Positions 1 through 5,486 of a stretch of 6,105 nt of DNA are shown here, one piece after another (within the stretch, counting starts at the first letter, position 1; each line of letters begins with the position of its first letter). The notes under the pieces are model-generated. The model did not search any database, had not been told where the DNA came from, and saw only the letters and a list, made by a program, of their open reading frames with translations. Origin of the DNA: Silvimonas sp. JCM 19000 (GTDB taxonomy: Bacteria; Pseudomonadota; Gammaproteobacteria; Burkholderiales; Chitinibacteraceae); contig BBFD01000243.1 of the NCBI GenBank assembly GCA_001313065.1, positions 1 to 6,105 of the forward strand, in the 5' to 3' direction. The position numbers and the translations under genes were made by a program.

Positions 1-254
1 CTCGGGCCGCAGCGCGGTCCAGCGTGTCATATTGCGGCCGCCGACGGCGCCCAGCAGCACGGCGTCTGCGGCGCGTGCCAGGTCTTGCGTTACCTGCGGA
101 TAGGGCGCGCCGTACTGGTCATAAGCCGCGCCACCCAGCGGGGCGGTTTCGGTTTCAACCTTCAGCCGTCGCTACGCAGCACGTCCAGCACGCGCGTGGC
201 TTGTGCAATGATTTCGGGGCCGATGCCGTCGCCGGGCAGAATCAGGATCTTCAT
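1..254 (-). CDS. leuB: 3-isopropylmalate dehydrogenase, N-terminal part (frameshifted, cut by window edge)
   Basis: LeuB oxidises and decarboxylates 3-isopropylmalate in leucine synthesis, using NAD in the cytoplasm. The start at 254 gives [15 protein letters not shown], the classic N-terminal isopropylmalate/isocitrate dehydrogenase signature. The frame stops after 30 residues at 162-164, but a one-base repair there restores [16 protein letters not shown] and then [12 protein letters not shown] second repair near 36-41 gives [11 protein letters not shown], and a third, of two bases, near 10-17 gives RALRPE, all matching the family. So about 85 residues of a roughly 350-residue protein are visible, with three apparent deletions. 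The N-terminal motifs are intact, so I favour sequence errors over a dead gene. No good ribosome binding site is visible ahead of the ATG; a terminator-like stem-loop ends 22 bases upstream. Family assignment is very sure; functional state is not. Confidence 0.9.
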
Positions 255-276
255 GTTGGGGTATCGCCGTTTAAAC

Positions 277-324
277 AAAAATCCGGGCCCTGCCGCCGTA
301 CTGCACGGCAAGAAACCGGATTTT
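277..324 (-). terminator. Stem-loop with T-tract after nagB (intrinsic terminator)
   Basis: An inverted repeat pairs AAAATCCGG (278-286) with CCGGATTTT (316-324), and a second inner stem pairs TGCCG (291-295) with CGGCA (306-310). Read on the minus strand the structure starts 15 bases after the nagB stop and ends in a run of T, as an intrinsic terminator does. It ends 22 bases before the leuB start, so it would separate nagB from leuB transcription or act as an attenuator. The A-tract on the other arm means it could also work in the plus direction, but no plus-strand gene points into it. Confidence 0.6.
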
Positions 325-338
325 GATCGTGGGTAATA

Positions 339-1074
339 TCAGCTGTGCGAGAGCTTGTAGTTCACATCGCAATCGGTCAGGACTATGACGCGCGGATGGG
401 TCTGCAACAGTGATGCGGGAATTTCAGTGGTGATCGCGCCGTTGAGCGTGCGATCAAGGATTTCGGCTTTTTCCTGACCCTTGACCACCAGCAGAATGGC
501 CTTGGCGTGCAGGATGGAACCCATGCCCATGGTCACCGCGTGGTGGGCACTTCGTCCAGCGAGTTAAAGAAGCGCTTGTTGGCTTCGCGGGTATCTTCTT
601 TCAGCGTGACCTTGTGGGTAAACCGAGAGAGCGATGTGTCCGGCTCGTTAAAGCCGATATGGCCATTGTGGCCGATGCCCAGCAACTGCATGTCGATGGG
701 GCCCAGCTGATACATCATTTCGTCGTAACGACGGCATTCGGCTTCGATGTCGGGCGCATTGCCGTTGGGCACATGCGTATTGGCCGGCTCGATGTCGATA
801 TGGTCGAACAGATTACGTTGCATAAAGCTGCGGTAAGACTCGGCGTGCGACACCGGCAAACCTACGTATTCGTCCAGGTTAAAGGTACGGGCTTCTTTAA
901 AGCTGACCAGGCCTTGCTGGTAGCTCTTGACGATTTCCTGGTACAGACCGACCGGTGTACCCCCGGTGGCCATCCCCAGTACGGCGTTGGGTTTGGCGCG
1001 TACCACCGACAGCATCAGATCGGCAGCAACGCGATCCAGCTCGGACTGGTTTTTTTGAATTTATGCAGGATCAT
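339..1074 (-). CDS. nagB: Glucosamine-6-phosphate deaminase, Bacillus-type (two frameshifts)
   Basis: NagB converts glucosamine 6-phosphate to fructose 6-phosphate and ammonia, linking amino-sugar and chitin breakdown to glycolysis in the cytoplasm. The repaired protein is 245 residues, like the short Bacillus enzyme (about 242) and shorter than E. coli NagB (266). Seen in it: phosphate-loop region ATGGTP (36-41), NLDEY with catalytic Asp68, and GHNGHIGFNEP with His139 and Glu144; the Asn at 137 where E. coli has Asp is also usual in the Bacillus form. Start at 1074 (MILHKFKK) is chosen because it is the nearest ATG that extends the homologous frame, with GGGA about 11 bases upstream. Two repairs are needed: a 7-A run at 1050-1056 (minus sense) that should be 8 or 5, and a lost base near 546-549, between DEVPT and HAVTMGMG. 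It lies between leuD and leuB, unusual for this gene, with its own terminator candidate. Confidence 0.93.
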
Positions 1075-1106
1075 GGTTTTCGTTTCCCATCTGGTTTATT
1101 GAAGCA

Positions 1107-1122
1107 TCACAAGTTGCTGTGA
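1107..1122. promoter_or_regulatory. Inverted repeat upstream of nagB (possible operator)
   Basis: The arms TCACA and TGTGA are perfect complements separated by six bases, and the element starts 33 bases upstream of the nagB start codon. The position fits an operator near a promoter. It is the inside-out arrangement of the CRP consensus (TGTGA, six bases, TCACA), so it should not be called a CRP site. Five-base arms can arise by chance, so support is weak. Confidence 0.2.
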
Positions 1123-1337
1123 GCGCAAGCCCGACGGGGATCGATGTCATTTGAAGTCTGCATGCGTCGCCCATCCAGGTCTTGCCGTGCCCGGCCACTG
1201 TGTCGTGGCTATGTTTTTGGGTACCACACATACATCGCGCGTCCCGGGCTGGATCGCGCAAAGCGCCAATGTTACTCCGAAATCAATTGCTTTCGGCATA
1301 TTGACGGGGCAAATGCAGCAGATGGACAACGAAGGGT

Positions 1338-1416
1338 AAAAGGCGGGGCGGCGCGACTTTGCGTGCCTGGCGCGCCCTTAGAACACGCCAGCAAGCGCCA
1401 GCCGCAGCCGCCCGCC
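1338..1416 (-). terminator. Candidate terminator downstream of leuD
   Basis: On the minus strand, 28 bases after the leuD stop, the arm GGCGGGCGGC (1407-1416) can pair with GCCGCCCCGCC (1342-1352), ten pairs with one bulged C, followed directly by TTTT (1338-1341). The loop is long (about 54 bases) but holds its own six-pair hairpin, GGCGCG with CGCGCC. A large loop weakens the case for a simple intrinsic terminator. If real, it would end the leuC-entericidin-leuD transcript before nagB. Confidence 0.4.
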
Positions 1417-1443
1417 CTCGATCAAACACCGCGCAGCGACTGA

Positions 1444-2082
1444 TCAGCCAAACAGCCAGGGTTGCGCTTGTTTGTGCTTTGCTTCAAACGCCTTGATCTC
1501 GTCGGCGTGTTGCAGCGTCAGGCCAATCTCATCCAGACCGTTGAGCATGCAGTGCTTGCGGTGGCCGGTGATGTCAAAGCCAAACACAGCGCCCGACGGC
1601 GTGGTGACCGTTTGCGCGGCCAGATCGATATGCAGGGTGTAACCGTCAGCAGCGGCGGTTTCAGCAAACAACTGGTCGACCGCAGCCTCGGGCAACACGA
1701 TAGGCAGCACGCCGTTCTTGTAGCAGTTGTTAAAGAAGATATCGGCAAAGCTCGGCGCAATCACCGCGCGAAAGCCATAGTCTTCCAGCGCCCACGGCGC
1801 GTGTTCACGCGAGGAGCCACAACCAAAGTTGTCGCGCGCCAGCAGCACTTGCGCGCCTTTGTAACGCGGCTGGTTCAGCACAAAGTCCGGGTTGAGCGGA
1901 CGCTGGCTGTTATCCATGCCCGGCTCGCCGTGATCCAGATAACGCCACTCGTCAAACAGGTTGGGGCCAAAGCCCGAACGCTTGATCGACTTGAGAAACT
2001 GCTTGGGGATGATGGCATCGGTATCGACGTTGGCACGGTCGAGCGGACACACGAGCCCATCCACTTGGGTAAACGCTTTCAT
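1444..2082 (-). CDS. leuD: 3-isopropylmalate dehydratase small subunit
   Basis: LeuD is the small (swivel-domain) subunit of isopropylmalate isomerase and works with LeuC to convert 2-isopropylmalate to 3-isopropylmalate. The 212-residue frame is uninterrupted and of normal length. Family motifs seen: [19 protein letters not shown] near the N terminus, [20 protein letters not shown] in the middle (the GCGSSREHA substrate-binding loop), [19 protein letters not shown] after it, and [17 protein letters not shown] near the C terminus. The start at 2082 is supported by AAGGA six to seven bases upstream, which overlaps the stop codon of the entericidin gene. The 9-base gap to that gene argues for a shared transcript and probably coupled translation. 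It is one of the few genes here needing no frame repair. Confidence 0.98.
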   Translation of the reverse strand: MKAFTQVDGLVCPLDRANVDTDAIIPKQFLKSIKRSGFGPNLFDEWRYLDHGEPGMDNSQRPLNPDFVLNQPRYKGAQVLLARDNFGCGSSREHAPWALEDYGFRAVIAPSFADIFFNNCYKNGVLPIVLPEAAVDQLFAETAAADGYTLHIDLAAQTVTTPSGAVFGFDITGHRKHCMLNGLDEIGLTLQHADEIKAFEAKHKQAQPWLFG

Positions 2083-2091
2083 GGCAGATCC

Positions 2092-2205
2092 TTACTTGCC
2101 CTCGATCTTCTCACCCACTTTCTGCAGATCCTGGCCAAAACCATGCACGGTGTTACAGGCGGTCAAGGCACAAACAGCAATTACAACGATCAACAGGGAT
2201 TTCAT
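2092..2205 (-). CDS. Entericidin A/B-family small lipoprotein
   Basis: A 37-residue gene between leuC and leuD. The N terminus is MKSLLIVVIAV followed by the lipobox LTAC, so signal peptidase II should cleave before Cys17 and leave a lipidated peptide starting CNTVHGFGQDLQKVGEKI. This matches the entericidin pattern (CNT, then G-x-G-x-D-x-x-x-x-G-x-x-I). E. coli entericidins are tiny envelope lipoproteins described as an antidote/toxin pair; the function of the single copies in leucine operons is not known to me. The start at 2205 has GGAG about 11 bases upstream; the stop at 2092 overlaps the leuD ribosome binding site. Position between leuC and leuD is a familiar arrangement in betaproteobacteria (recalled, not searched). 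Too short for routine gene finding, but the lipobox and motif make it convincing. Confidence 0.88.
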   Translation of the reverse strand: MKSLLIVVIAVCALTACNTVHGFGQDLQKVGEKIEGK

Positions 2206-2255
2206 GGGTGTTAAGACTCCGCAAGTGTATGAATTAAAAGCTGATGGCCACCGGC

Positions 2256-3668
2256 TCAGGCAAATGTGCGGACGTCGACAAAATGGCCGGCGATGGCAGC
2301 GGCTGCTGCCATCTCGGGGCTGACCAGGTGGGTACGTCCCCCCTGGCCCTGCCGACCTTCAAAGTTGCGGTTGGAGGTGGACGCACAGCGTTCACCCGGT
2401 TCCAGCCGGTCCGCGTTCATTGCCAGGCACATCGAGCAGCCAGGCTCACGCCATTCGAAACCGGCGGCGACAAAAAAAATCTTGTCCAGGCTTCGGCTTC
2501 GGCCTGCTGTTTTACCAGACCGGAGCCCGGCACCACCATTGCCAGCTTCACATTGGCGGCCTTCTGGCGGCCTTTGGCCACGGCGGCGGCGGCGCGCAAA
2601 TCTTCGATGCGCGAATTGGTACAGGAGCCGATAAACACTTTGTCGATCTGGATTTGCTCGATCGGCGTATCCGCCTGCAGGCCCATATAGCTGAGCGCGC
2701 GTTCCAGGCTGGCGCGCTTGACCGGGTCTTCCAGCTGCGCCGGGTTCGGCACTTTGCCGCCGACGGTGGTCACTTGCTCGGGCGAGGTACCCCAGGTCAC
2801 TTGCGGTTCGATCTTGCTGGCGTCGAGCTCAACCACTTTGTCGAAAGTGGCGCCTTCGTCGGACACCAGCGTTTTCCAGTAGGCGACGGCGGCATCCCAT
2901 TGCTCGGCCTTGGGCGAGAACGGACGGTCTTTCAGGTATTCGACGGTCTTGTCATCCACCGCCACCATACCGGCACGAGCGCCCGCTTCGATCGCCATAT
3001 TGCACAAGGTCATGCGGCCTTCCATCGACAGGCTACGGATGGCCGAACCGCCAAATTCGACGGCATAACCGGTGCCGCCGGCAGTGCCGATTTCGCCAAT
3101 GATGGCCAGTGCCACATCTTTGCCGGTGACGCCGTGGCCCAGTTCGCCTTCCACTTTGATCAGCATGGCTTTGGATTTTTTTGGCGGTCAGCGTTTGCGT
3201 GGCCAGCACGTGTTCCACTTCCGAGGTACCGATGCCATGTGCCAGCGCGGCAAAGGCGCCGTGGGTGGAAGTATGGCTATCGCCACAGACTACGGTCATA
3301 CCGGGCAAGGTAGCGCCGTTTTCCGGGCCCACCACGTGCACGATGCCCTGGCGCAAATCCTTGAACGGAAAATACGCTTTGGCGCCGAAATGCTTGATAT
3401 TGCTGTCCAGCGTTTCAACTTGCTGGCGCGAAATCGGGTCCTGGATGCCCAGTTCCCAATGATCGGTGGGGGTATTGTGGTCAGCCGTGGCCACTACGGA
3501 ATCCACGCGCCACGGCGTGCGATTGGCCAGACGCAGGCCTTCAAACGCTTGCGGGCTGGTTACTTCGTGGACCAGATGGCGGTCGATATAGATCAGACAG
3601 GTGCCATCGTCGGACTGGCTTACCACATGGGATTGCCAGAGTTTGTCGTAAAGCGTCTGTGCAGCCAT
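2256..3668 (-). CDS. leuC: 3-isopropylmalate dehydratase large subunit (two compensating frameshifts)
   Basis: LeuC carries the [4Fe-4S] cluster of isopropylmalate isomerase and pairs with LeuD. The repaired protein is 470 residues, normal for the family. Cluster ligands are visible: Cys349 in [10 protein letters not shown], and Cys411 and Cys414 in [34 protein letters not shown] (127-146) and the C-terminal [20 protein letters not shown] are also intact. Start at 3668 ([11 protein letters not shown]) has AGGA about nine bases upstream; the frame is open further upstream but without homology. Two faults occur: a 7-A run (3176-3182) that should be six ([10 protein letters not shown]), and a lost base near 2490 (AEAE-GLDKI). 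They cancel, so total length is divisible by three. Just after the second, an 8-T run adds a Phe (KIFFV) where relatives have one. First gene of the leuC-entericidin-leuD unit. Confidence 0.96.
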
Positions 3669-3686
3669 TTTGCTTATCCTGAGAGA

Positions 3687-3702
3687 CCGCATTGCGATGC
3701 GG
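3687..3702. promoter_or_regulatory. Perfect hairpin just upstream of the leuC ribosome binding site
   Basis: CCGCAT and ATGCGG form a six-pair stem with a four-base loop, ending 18 bases before the leuC start codon and directly ahead of the AGGA ribosome binding site. No T-run follows on the minus strand, so it is not an intrinsic terminator. It could stabilise the leader or modulate access to the ribosome binding site; that is inference. Confidence 0.35.
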
Positions 3703-3760
3703 CTTGGTTTGCCTGCCTTGATGGCGTATCGCGCCGGGCAAGCAGCGCGCAACGTCGGCA

Positions 3761-3798
3761 GAGCCAGTAATGCGTTGAGGGAACAGAGAACCTGGCTC
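3761..3798. repeat. Inverted repeat in the leuC leader
   Basis: GAGCCAG (3761-3767) and CTGGCTC (3792-3798) are perfect seven-base complements separated by 24 bases, within the predicted untranslated leader of leuC, about 95 to 130 bases upstream of its start. The spacer and the following bases hold a cluster of Leu codons in the leuC frame. It may form a stem in the leader RNA. Confidence 0.3.
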
Positions 3799-3816
3799 GC
3801 AGCTTAGAACTTTGTT

Positions 3817-3845
3817 GTAACAGCAACAAGGCGGTGATTTATACT
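3817..3845 (+). promoter_or_regulatory. Candidate sigma-70 promoter of the XRE regulator
   Basis: GTAACA (3817-3822) resembles a -35 box (four of six) and TATACT (3840-3845) a -10 box (five of six), with the ideal 17-base spacer. Transcription would start near 3852, giving a leader of about 26 bases to the ATG at 3878. It overlaps the minus-strand leuC promoter candidate. Confidence 0.45.
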
Positions 3846-3866
3846 GGTATTAATACTACCCGGTAA
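3838..3866 (-). promoter_or_regulatory. Candidate sigma-70 promoter of the leu operon
   Basis: On the minus strand TATAAA (3838-3843) matches the -10 consensus in five of six bases, and TTACCG (3861-3866) sits 17 bases upstream as a weak -35 box (three of six). This would give a leuC leader of about 160 bases. The weak -35 box suggests need for an activator or simple low activity. The palindrome at 3847-3856 lies between the two boxes. Confidence 0.4.
3847..3856. promoter_or_regulatory. AT-rich palindrome between divergent promoters (possible operator)
   Basis: GTATTAATAC is a perfect ten-base palindrome, and GGTA (3846-3849) with TACC (3857-3860) makes an overlapping inverted repeat with seven bases between arms. 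It sits 22 bases upstream of the regulator start, at the predicted regulator transcription start and inside the leuC promoter candidate. Self-regulation by the adjacent XRE protein is the natural guess. Confidence 0.4.
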
Positions 3867-3877
3867 CAGGATGAAGC

Positions 3878-4652
3878 ATGTCGATCCAGCGTCAGGCCCT
3901 CGGGGCTTTTTTTTGATGGCCACACGGCAGAAATGCCAGCCCGCTGCGTTTGGTTTTCCGCACGGGCAACGGCGCCGCACCCAAGCTTGCGCCGCGAAGA
4001 AGTGGCGCAGCTGGCCGACATCAGCCCCACCTGGTACACCTGGATTGAGCAAGGGCGCGAGATCAACGTATCGGGCAAAGCGCTCGACCGGCTGGCGTTG
4101 GCGCTGCGCATGGACAAAACCCAGCGCGCCTATCTGTTTGAACTGGCTGGCCAGCACGATCCCAACGCGCCGCAAGCCGCCGATGAAATCGCGCCGCTGG
4201 CCTTGCAGCAAATCGTCGATGACTTTGCCATGCCCGCCTACGTGCTGGGCCGGTTCTGGGATGTACTGGCGTGGAATGGCGGCGCGCGCGATCTGTTTGG
4301 TGACTGGCTCGATGCCGCCCTCGCCCCCAATCTGCTGCGCTTTGTGTTTCTGGACCCGCACGCGCGCAGCCTGGTGCAGGATTGGGAAACGCGCGCGCAA
4401 CGCATCGCGGCTGAATTCCGCGCCGATAGCCGCGATCATCTGGAAGATCCGGCTTTCCATCAATTGCTGACCGAGTTGCAGCAAGGCAGCCCCGAGTTTG
4501 CCCAATACTGGAAACGCTATGACGTGCTGGAGCGCCACGGCGGCGAGCGCGGCTTTAACCATCCCGCGCGCGGCGCGCTGGCCTTGCGCCAGATGACATT
4601 TCAGCTGGTAGACCAGGAACATCTGAAGCTGGTGTTGTTGACGCGCCCATAA
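3878..4652 (+). CDS. XRE-family regulator with MmyB-like ligand-binding domain (two frameshifts)
   Basis: A DNA-binding transcription regulator of the XRE/MmyB-like type. The repaired protein is 257 residues. An N-terminal helix-turn-helix spans about residues 9-78, with the characteristic RRRTPSLRREEVAQLADISP followed by TWYTWIEQGREINVS; the C-terminal part from about 110 (VDDFAMPAYVLGRFWDVLAWN) to 255 fits the MmyB ligand-binding domain. The start at 3878 (MSIQRQALGAF) is chosen because AGGA lies six bases upstream and the frame matches the family. Two faults occur: an 8-T run (3907-3914) that should be 6 or 9, and a lost C in the run at 3980-3982 (TP-SLRR). It is divergent from leuC with overlapping promoter candidates, so it may control itself and perhaps leuC. 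Many relatives regulate a neighbouring dehydrogenase gene; none is here. Ligand unknown. Confidence 0.88.
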
Positions 4653-4720
4653 CGCCATTCGCCTTGCACAGCGCGACGGGCGCCACTACGCTGCAACTCT
4701 TTTCGCCGTTGGCGGGTTTG

Positions 4721-5166
4721 ATGAAACTGATTCGACTGCTGGCGGCCACCGCCGCCCTTGTTCTTGGCAACGCCTGTTGGGCCGCGCCGTCGTGCCAGAG
4801 CGTGGTGTACGCCCTTAACGCCACGCTCAATCCGCGCCTGGCCGATCCGGATGCGCTGGCGCAAACGCTGACGACCTTGCAGCAGACGGGCCATCTGCCG
4901 ATCGCTACGTCACCAAACGCCAGGCGCAAGCCGCCGGCTGGCAATCGGGTAGCAGTTTATGGCGCGTATTGCCGGGCAAAGCCATCGGCGGCGATCGCTT
5001 TGGCAACCGCGAACGACGGCTGCCAGCCGGGCAATATCAGGAAGCCGATCTTGATTACCGCGGCGGCAAACGCGGCGCGCGACGCTTGATCATCAGCCGC
5101 GACGGCCAACGTTATGTCACCGTCGATCACTACCAGACTTTTATCCAGGTTCCGCCATGTCAGTAA
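4721..5166 (+). CDS. Secreted barnase-type guanyl-specific ribonuclease (one frameshift)
   Basis: An RNA-cutting enzyme of the microbial barnase family. The repaired protein is 148 residues: a signal peptide (MKLIRLLAATAALVLGNA and on, likely cut after CWA at 21), then a mature domain. Barnase residues line up without gaps around LPDRYVTK (Lys66 for K27), GNRERRLP (Arg97 for R59), EADLDY (Glu108 for general base E73), Arg118 and Arg122 (R83, R87), and DHYQTF (His137 for H102). All catalytic positions are present. Two Cys, at 25 near the mature N terminus and 147 next to the C terminus, could form a disulfide that Bacillus barnase lacks. One G is missing at 4900/4901 (HLP-DRY). The ATG at 4721 gives the cleanest signal peptide; an upstream TTG at 4664 is less likely. 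It overlaps barstar by 10 bases. Confidence 0.93.
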
Positions 5167-5450
5167 ATCCCGCCCGCCCCGTCAAAGAAGCCACGCTGGT
5201 CAACGTGCATACGGTGGCCGAGGTGTATGCGCAACTGGTGCAGCAACTCGATTTTCCGGCTGATTTTGGCTACAACCTGGATGCCTTGTATGACGTGCTC
5301 ACCGGAGCATTGCCGGGGCCGGTACGCATTATCTGGCGCGATGCGCTGGCTGCCAGAGCGGCGTTGCCCCGGCATGACTTTGAAGACGTGTTGGGCGTGT
5401 TCAATGACGCCAGCGGCGAGCGCGATGATCTCGAAATCGTACTGACCTGA
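5157..5450 (+). CDS. Barstar-family ribonuclease inhibitor
   Basis: Cytoplasmic immunity protein that would bind and block the upstream ribonuclease before export. The 97-residue frame is uninterrupted and near the length of barstar (about 90). The binding helix and loop align as DFGYNLDALYDVLTG (36-50), keeping the key Asp equivalents of D35 and D39; Phe stands where barstar has Y29 and Tyr where it has W38. The C-terminal VFNDASGERDDLEIVLT aligns without gaps to barstar, with Asp in place of E76 and Glu kept at E80. The ATG overlaps the last ten bases of the ribonuclease gene, so expression is probably coupled by translation; only a weak AGG lies upstream. The N terminus has about ten extra residues before the first strand (ATLVNV). 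Confidence 0.92.
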   Translation: MSVNPARPVKEATLVNVHTVAEVYAQLVQQLDFPADFGYNLDALYDVLTGALPGPVRIIWRDALAARAALPRHDFEDVLGVFNDASGERDDLEIVLT

Positions 5451-5466
5451 GCCCTCACCCCGCGCT

Positions 5467-5482
5467 TAGATCAGTAGATCAG
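5467..5482. repeat. Tandem 8-base duplication between convergent genes
   Basis: TAGATCAG occurs twice head to tail in the 36-base gap between the barstar stop and the DUF455 gene stop. No T-tract or clear terminator stem accompanies it. It may be a chance slippage duplication. Confidence 0.5.
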
Positions 5483-5486
5483 TCTT

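Larger units (their letters stand above)
1075..1443. other. Intergenic stretch between leuD and nagB without a supported gene
   Basis: This 369-base stretch holds no protein I recognise. Short open frames exist on both strands (for example minus 1147-1329), but they show no family motif and no ribosome binding site. The part next to leuD contains a GC-rich inverted repeat described separately as a leuD terminator candidate. The part next to nagB should hold its promoter; a 16-base inverted repeat (TCACA, six bases, TGTGA) lies at 1107-1122. The middle, about 1140-1335, is unexplained and could be a remnant of a broken gene or an untranslated leader. Confidence 0.5.

Noticed and set aside
1462..2214. 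250-residue plus-strand open frame
   Set aside because: It is the antisense of leuD and the entericidin gene, has no recognisable motif, and follows from the codon bias of the genes beneath it.
2420..3313. 297-residue plus-strand open frame
   Set aside because: It is antisense to leuC, low in plausible domain structure, and lacks a ribosome binding site.
3669..3752. Upstream extension of LeuC from a TTG start
   Set aside because: The extra 28 residues match nothing in LeuC, while the ATG at 3668 has an AGGA site and the standard N terminus.
3895..3914. Terminator-like hairpin plus eight T (AGGCCC, TCG, GGGCTT then T-run)
   Set aside because: It lies inside the regulator coding region, where the same bases encode Ala-Leu-Gly-Ala-Phe of the N terminus in the family frame; position right after a start codon makes a terminator unlikely.
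3804..4658. 284-residue minus-strand open frame
   Set aside because: It is antisense to the XRE regulator, whose helix-turn-helix and MmyB-like sequence are clear on the plus strand.
4664..4720. Earlier TTG start for the ribonuclease
   Set aside because: It would put 19 residues ahead of a signal peptide that begins cleanly at the ATG at 4721.
5451..5486. Bidirectional terminator between barstar and DUF455
   Set aside because: No stem with a following T-run was found; only a short direct repeat and scattered GATC sites.
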